Assembly: GCA_029844215.1 (NCBI GenBank)
Contig: CM056728.1
Coordinates: forward strand, 84,133,676 to 84,197,675
Length of the DNA: 64,000 nucleotides
Direction of reading: 5' to 3'
Source: Przewalskia tangutica
Lineage: Eukaryota; Streptophyta; Magnoliopsida; Solanales; Solanaceae
Shown here: piece by piece, positions 59,311 to 64,000 of the stretch
Layout: each line of letters begins with the position of its first letter
How positions within the stretch are numbered: position 1 is the stretch's first letter
Position numbers and translations under genes: made by a program
Notes under the pieces: model-generated
What the model was told of the DNA's origin: nothing
Databases searched by the model: none
Seen by the model: the letters and a program-made list of their open reading frames with translations, nothing else

Positions 59311-60110
59311 ACCAGTAGTCGGGCCGATGGGGTCAGCCCATCTTGTCTTTTAGTCAGGACTGTTTACTCGGCGGAGGGTTATGCGAGATGTTATTTATCA
59401 GGAAGATTGTAAGGCTGCACGGGGTTCCTACTTTTATTTTATGACAGGCAGTGGAGCCCAGTTTTCGGCTATTTCTTTTGTTTCTGGAGGTTTTACCAGG
59501 CGAGGTTAGGAACTCAGGTGAGTCTCGGTATTGCATTCACCCTCGAGCCGACGGACAACAGCGCGTTTTATCCAGACATTTGAGGATAGGTTACGGGCCG
59601 GTGTTTTGATTTCAGGGGTAGCTGTAAGGATTATTTGCCTCTTGTTGAGTGAGTATTATAATAGCTACCATTTCAGTATTCGGATGTCGCCTTATGAAGC
59701 CTTGTATGGGCGGAAGTGTAGGTTGCCGGTCGATTGGTTCGAGGTTGGCAAGGTTCAGATAGTTGGTCCATACTTGTTTCAGCAGGATGAGGATAGGGTG
59801 AAGCTTATCCAGAAGAGGTTATTAGCAGCTCAGAGTCAACAGAAGTCGTGCGGATAATCGGCGTCGACACTTGGAGTTCAGGTTGACGGTGGGTCTTCTT
59901 GAAGGTACCACCCCGGAAGGGTGTGACGAGATTTGGAAAGCAGGGGAAACTTAGCCGAGGTACTTTGGGCCTTTTCAGATCGTTTGTAGAATAGGCCAGG
60001 TTGCCTATAAGTTAGCACTGCCGTCCGACTTAGGAGGCAGTACGTCCGGTCTTCCATGTTGCTATGTTTCGGAAGAGTATCGGAGATCCATCCAGAGTGT
60101 TCCCAGTTAA
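59311..60110 (+). pseudogene. int: Integrase core remnant in D
   Basis: Pieces in several frames are: YSAEGYARCYLSGRL (about 59365-59410); GVPTF-like and HPRADGQ-like parts near 59425-59560; then frame 59531-59857 with SEYYNSYHFSIRMSPYEALY, GRKCRLPVDWFEVGKVQIVG and QQDEDRVKLIQKRLLAAQSQ. Decayed C-terminal stretches reach about 60100. This is the integrase core and following domain without zinc finger, RT or protease. It replaces about 66 bp of the tail found in A and E1, so D looks like an intermediate between the full element and the gag-only elements, or a recombinant. Confidence 0.85.
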
Positions 60111-60471
60111 TGATGACCAAGTTGGAGATAGTAACCCCGAGATTTTGGAAACTGAAGCAATGACAGAAATGTGGTACGTATATTAGGAAGAGTTCGAGTG
60201 TACGAGGAGGGTACGACAAGTAAGAAAAGAGGCGAAGATGTGTTAAGAAGATGGAAGTGTCCTTTTTATAAGGTAAAGATGGGAAGAAAGTATCCTTTGG
60301 ACCTTGGGTGGAGCTAGTAGTATTGTTATACGCTTTAGAGATGATTCTTCGTTGGCTTGGATGTGAGTTTTTGCGCGTATGTGGTATTATGGCCAGGTGT
60401 GGCATAATTGGTTTTGTAAGTATAGTAGTGAAGACTATATCGGCGCTTGTGTGATTAGAGACTTAGAAGGA
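60111..60471 (+). other. Noncoding tail of D, second part
   Basis: Resumes with GATGACCAAGTTGGAGATAG and GATTTTGGAAACTGAAGCAA, as in A, B, C and E1. It runs to the PPT hairpin. No coding signal was seen. Confidence 0.75.
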
Positions 60472-60507
60472 ACATTCGGGACGAATGTTTCTAAGGGGGG
60501 GGAAGAA
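60472..60507 (+). other. PPT and adjoining hairpin of D
   Basis: Perfect inverted repeat ACATTCG-GGA-CGAATGT (60472-60488), then a long purine run AAGGGGGGGGAAGAA ending at 60507 against the 3' LTR. Confidence 0.88.
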
Positions 60508-60749
60508 TGTTACACCCCATAGTTCCAGGGTATGTATGTGAGGACGTACGTACGAGAATACGACACAAAAATTGGAAAGGAAGAAAGAGGTGATTTTTCG
60601 ACGGAAAAGTTTCCGGATTTTGTGAAGGAAAAAGGTTTGTTAAAGGGAATTGGATTCCCGGATTCGGCATTCGGACTTTTTGGAATATTTGAGAATTATG
60701 GAATTTTATTTCCGAAATTGGTCACGTGGGGCCCACGGGAGAATTTACG
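60508..60749 (+). repeat. D 3' LTR, first 242 bp
   Basis: Starts TGTTACACCCCATAG and matches 53974-54215 closely, including CACGTGGGGCCCAC. It is cut within GAATTTACG by LTR F. Confidence 0.88.
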
Positions 60750-61238
60750 TGTTATACCCCGTATTTCCAGAGTATGTATGTGAGGACGTACGTACAAATG
60801 TTAAGCCCTAATTAGGTTAAGGTTGAAATTGTGAACTTCCAAACGGAAAAGATTCCGAACCTTGTGAAGGAGATTTTACGTTTTTAATATTTTAACCAAT
60901 TACGGATTTTTCCGAGAGATGAAATATTTTGGACCAATAGGAGGAAGACATGTGTCACCCTTAGGTGGAACATGTTGGACGAAAATTGTGGGCAAGTGGC
61001 CAAGTCAATTAGTCAAAGTCTTGGAAGATATTTTTGTGGGCAAGTGGGGGATGCCTTGGACGGTTTTTGGAGAGCAAGTGGCTAGCCACATGGCTCATTG
61101 TTGTGGTGGACATATGTCCCAAAGTTGTGGTGGACATATGTCCCAAAGTTGTGGTGGACACTTGGTTGGAAGACTTCACTTGCACAAGCAACCAAATCTT
61201 CACCCTACACTTGCTTAAATCTTGGTCATTGAAGGTCC

Positions 61239-61246
61239 TATAAATA
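61239..61246 (+). promoter_or_regulatory. TATA box of F
   Basis: TATAAATA followed by CCCCCC, 490 bp into the LTR. Confidence 0.62.
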
Positions 61247-62449
61247 CCCCCCTTAAGTGCAAGACTTCTTCATCCACTTAACAATTTCCAAGTCTCAAAA
61301 ATCCCTCCCCCTTTTGTAGTAGTTTCGTCCCAACTCCCTCCCCCCTTTTAGTAGTCTCTCGTCCGAAACACACCCCCCCCCTTTTGGTAGAAAAATTGTC
61401 TTCAAGTATTGTTGCTATCCCCAAATACCTTAGCCTAAATCCCTTGTTGTATTCCAAAGTTACCTCTATACTAAAAGCCCGGAAATACTACTTTATATCC
61501 TTTAGTCACAAAACGAAACCCTAGGAAAATCTTCATAGTTGGTTGAAGTATTAAGTAGAAGTTGTTTAGAAACTTCTAAGGGTTTCTTGGAGCTATTGGA
61601 GCGTGCAGAATAGGAGCTAAACGTTGTTCAGGATCGACATTTAATCTTGGATAATTTTGGGCTTATCGAGGTAATAATCTTTGTCCTTCTATTGTAATTG
61701 GAGATTACATATTTTAGTAGTTTAGAATTAAGTATAAGATATATAGAAGGATGGTATAAAAGAAGAGAATTGAACTGTACTTACATTGGGCTGTATTCTG
61801 ATGAGACTTGTGTAGTTTTATGGGTAGGAAGTCTTGCCCAATTTTCCGTAGAATAAAGAACCTTACGCTTAGAATATTCTCTGAAGTAGTCTAGACGTTG
61901 ATAGGCGTGTTGACTATTATAGGTTGATACTGCGTGCGCGACATATTCAACTTGGCAGTGGATTGGTAGAGGAGGTATGTGATCCTTCCTATACTCTTGA
62001 GCATGATATTTGTGAAATATATATAGTACGGTAGACGTACGTGTGTTAACTAAATTTGGTTTTACTTTGATGTCTTTTGACTTGAGTTTTAAATAATAAG
62101 AATCTTGAAGTATTTCAAAAGAGTTATGAATCATTTTTGAAAGAAAAGCAATACTTGGTTTTAAAAGCTTAAGTGTTATACTAGCTTTATGGGAAGTTAG
62201 GTATAACGACTTAAGAAAGATAAAAGGCAGTTTACTTATTTCCTTATGAAAGCCTTGTAATGATTTCTAGAAAGTGTGGTAAGTTGGTTTGATAAGTAAA
62301 CATGTTATGATGCTACGTGTGTTAGTGTCTTGTGATGTTTGTGTAAGGGGGTTATTCTTGTTGTGCTTACGTTGTTAAACGATAAGCGTTATCTTGGTAT
62401 TATATCACATACCCCCCTGACTTGTTATGATGCCGAGGATTTGCCACCC

Positions 62450-62680
62450 TCGATGCGAGGAATACCTCATGCGGGTCCATGCGACCTATGCGGAGCTGCG
62501 GGAGTTCCAGGATTGATCACTCCGGGTGTGTTACGCCGATGCGAGGAATACCTCATGCGGTCCAGGTGACTATGCGGACTTGGGGTCCAGGATGACGCCG
62601 GGTTAGCTACCGTCACGAGGAATACCTCATGCGGGCCTATGTGGCCTATGCGGACTGCGGGAGTTCCAGGATTAGGCTCG
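62450..62680 (+). repeat. Minisatellite of F
   Basis: About three long units of about 75-100 bp holding GATGCGAGGAATACCTCATG, CGGGTCC, GACCTATGCGGA and GCGGGAGTTCCAGGAT. It is cut inside a unit by G. Confidence 0.82.
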
Positions 62681-62683
62681 CAT

Positions 62684-64000
62684 TGTTACACCCCGTAGTT
62701 CCAGGGTATGTATACGAAGACGTTCGTACGAGAATACGACACAAAAATTGGAAAGGAAGAAAGATGTGATTTTTCGACGGAAAAGTTTCCGGATTTTATG
62801 AAGGAAAAAGGTTCGTTAATGGGAATTGGATTCCCAGATTTGGTATTCGGACTTTTTAGAATATTTGAGAATTATGGAATTTTATTTCCGGAATTGGTCA
62901 CGTGGGGCCCACGGGGAAAATTCTGGTTTTGTGAGGCCACTTTATTTTCGGATTTTTGGCATTACGGATATTTTGAAAGATGAAATATTTTGGGCCAGTA
63001 GGGGCGACAAGTGTCACCCCCATGTGGCCATGTTGGCCGAATGGCTAGAGGACATGTGGTCTTGGACGTTTTAGTGGACAAGTGGGCAAGCCACTTGTCC
63101 CATTTTTTTGGTGGACATATGTCCCATTGTTGTGGTGGACACTTGGTTGGAAGACTCCACTCCCACTTGGACCAAATCCTCACCTTACACTTGCTTTGAT
63201 CCTAGCCATTGGTTGGCCTATAAATACCCCCCTTGTTTGCAAGACTTTATTCATCCACTTAAGAGTTTCCAAGGCAAAAATTCTCCCTCTCCCTTAGTTG
63301 TTCTCGTCCAAACACCCCCCCCCCCTTTGGGTAGAAAATTCTTCAAGTGTTGGTATAGTCCCAAATACCTTAGCCTTGTATCCCTAGTAGTATTCTAAAG
63401 TTATCCCAATATAAGAGCCCGAAAATACTACTTTATTCCTTTAGTCGCAAAACGAAACCCTAGGAAAAATCTTCATAGTTGGATGAAGTGTTAAGAGGAG
63501 TTGTTTAGAAACTTCTAAGGGTTGCTTGGAGCGGGTTGGAGCGTAAGGAAGTGGAGCTAAACGTTGCTCAGGATCGACTTATAAATCTTGGATAATTTTG
63601 GGCTTATCGAGGTAATGATCTTTGTCCCCCTATTGTAATTGGATATTACATATTGTAGTAGTTTAGAATTGAGTATAAGATATATTGGAAGGGTGATTAT
63701 AACGAATTGAACTGTATTTACATTGGACTGTATTTCTGATGAGACTTGTAGTATTATTGTGGAGTAGGATTGTACACGTCCGGTTAGACGTGTAACCCCC
63801 CCTGGAATTTTTGGCTTGGTAGCAGACCTCGATAGAGGAGGAGATTTATGTGGTTGCGGGGGGGGGGAGGTGCTTCCAAATTTTCCGTAGAATAAGGAAC
63901 CTTGTACTTAGAATTATTCTCTGAAGAGATCTAGAGGTTGATAGGCGTTTGTGGCCTTTATAGGTTGAAGTACTATGAGTAGCGTATTCTACTTGAAGGG
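62684..64000 (+). mobile_element. G: A-type LTR fragment, innermost insertion at right edge
   Basis: Starts TGTTACACCCCG inside F's array. It has CACGTGGGGCCCAC near 62899, a palindrome-like GGGGCGACAAGTGTCACCCCC, and GGACAAGTGG...CCACTTGTCC. TATA is at 63219-63226, followed by a C-run and GAGGTAATGATC near 63610. It reads close to A and D (left part) and runs off the window. Its open frame 62708-62983 is the U3 frame also seen in D. Confidence 0.85.
63219..63226 (+). promoter_or_regulatory. TATA box of G
   Basis: TATAAATA with CCCCCC downstream, 536 bp into the LTR. Confidence 0.65.

Larger units (their letters stand above)
53974..60749 (+). mobile_element. D: LTR retrotransposon with gag and integrase remnant
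   Basis: Plus-strand element inserted in C's 5' LTR: the left flank AAGTCAAGTGG matches C's other LTR at 12680-12690. Its 5' LTR is 53974-57118, its internal region is 57119-60507 (3.39 kb) and its 3' LTR starts at 60508 but is cut at 60749 by F. It carries gag, the conserved tail, and an integrase core remnant lying inside the tail. It has no protease, RT or RNase H. The right-hand target duplication is off-window. Confidence 0.87.
60750..62683 (+). mobile_element. F: T-type LTR fragment inserted in D 3' LTR
   Basis: Starts TGTTATACCCCGTATTTCC. It has TATA at 61239-61246, three GTTGTGGTGGACA repeats in U3 (about 61090-61165), a GAGGTAATAATC site near 61668, doubled CTTTATG motifs (62170-62215) and the GAGGAATACCTCATGCGG minisatellite (62450-62680). 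It is interrupted at 62684 by LTR G, and the rest lies right of the window. Whether it is solo or full-length cannot be told. It resembles T's LTRs and the right half of D's LTR. Confidence 0.82.

Noticed and set aside
1..64000. Host genes, tRNA or rRNA genes between elements
   Set aside because: Every stretch could be assigned to an LTR or internal region of the nested elements. No exon-like, tRNA cloverleaf or rRNA signal was seen by eye; a formal scan could still find small items.

Overview
The window is plant nuclear DNA made almost entirely of nested LTR retrotransposons. I found no host gene, tRNA, rRNA or CRISPR array. The elements share a methionine-tRNA-type primer binding site (TGGTATCAGAGC or a close variant), Ty3/gypsy-type gag, and, in one copy, the order gag-protease-RT-RNase H-integrase-chromodomain. 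Together with LTRs of 2.4-3.8 kb this points to the Tekay/Del lineage of chromoviruses. Asterid or Solanaceae-like hosts carry similar elements, but that host guess rests only on general resemblance.

Layout, outermost to innermost. Element C (minus strand) is the oldest. Its 3' LTR is cut by LTR X (1-1065 and 9784-12176), which is itself split by a complete short element E1 (1066-9778, target duplication AGCGT). C's visible 3' LTR piece is 12177-13109. Its internal part is 13110-13744 plus 48754-50599, and its 5' LTR is 50600-53973. Element B (minus, 13745-48748, duplication GGAAC) is inserted in C's internal region. Element A (plus, 17268-42729, duplication ATTTC) is inserted in B's 3' LTR. 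A holds three further insertions: solo LTR S1 (19629-22578, ATACT), element T (23425-33068, minus, GTGAG) and solo LTR S2 (35378-38341, GGTAG). C's 5' LTR is cut at 53973 by element D (plus, 53974-60749). D's 3' LTR is cut by LTR F (60750-62683), which is cut by LTR G (62684 to the window end).

T is the only copy with a nearly complete gag-pol, although its reading frames are broken. E1, A and C have internal regions of about 2.4-2.5 kb and B about 1.9 kb. These hold gag remnants plus a conserved noncoding tail and no pol, as expected for a non-autonomous family that would have to be mobilised in trans by a T-like partner. D keeps gag and an integrase remnant. The LTRs are modular: a conserved promoter end, several conserved internal motifs, and a slot filled by a different minisatellite in each LTR type.

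LTR pairs are near identical in AT-rich stretches but differ by many small indels in CG- and CHG-rich stretches. Many of the frameshifts may therefore be consensus errors at methylated sites rather than true mutations.
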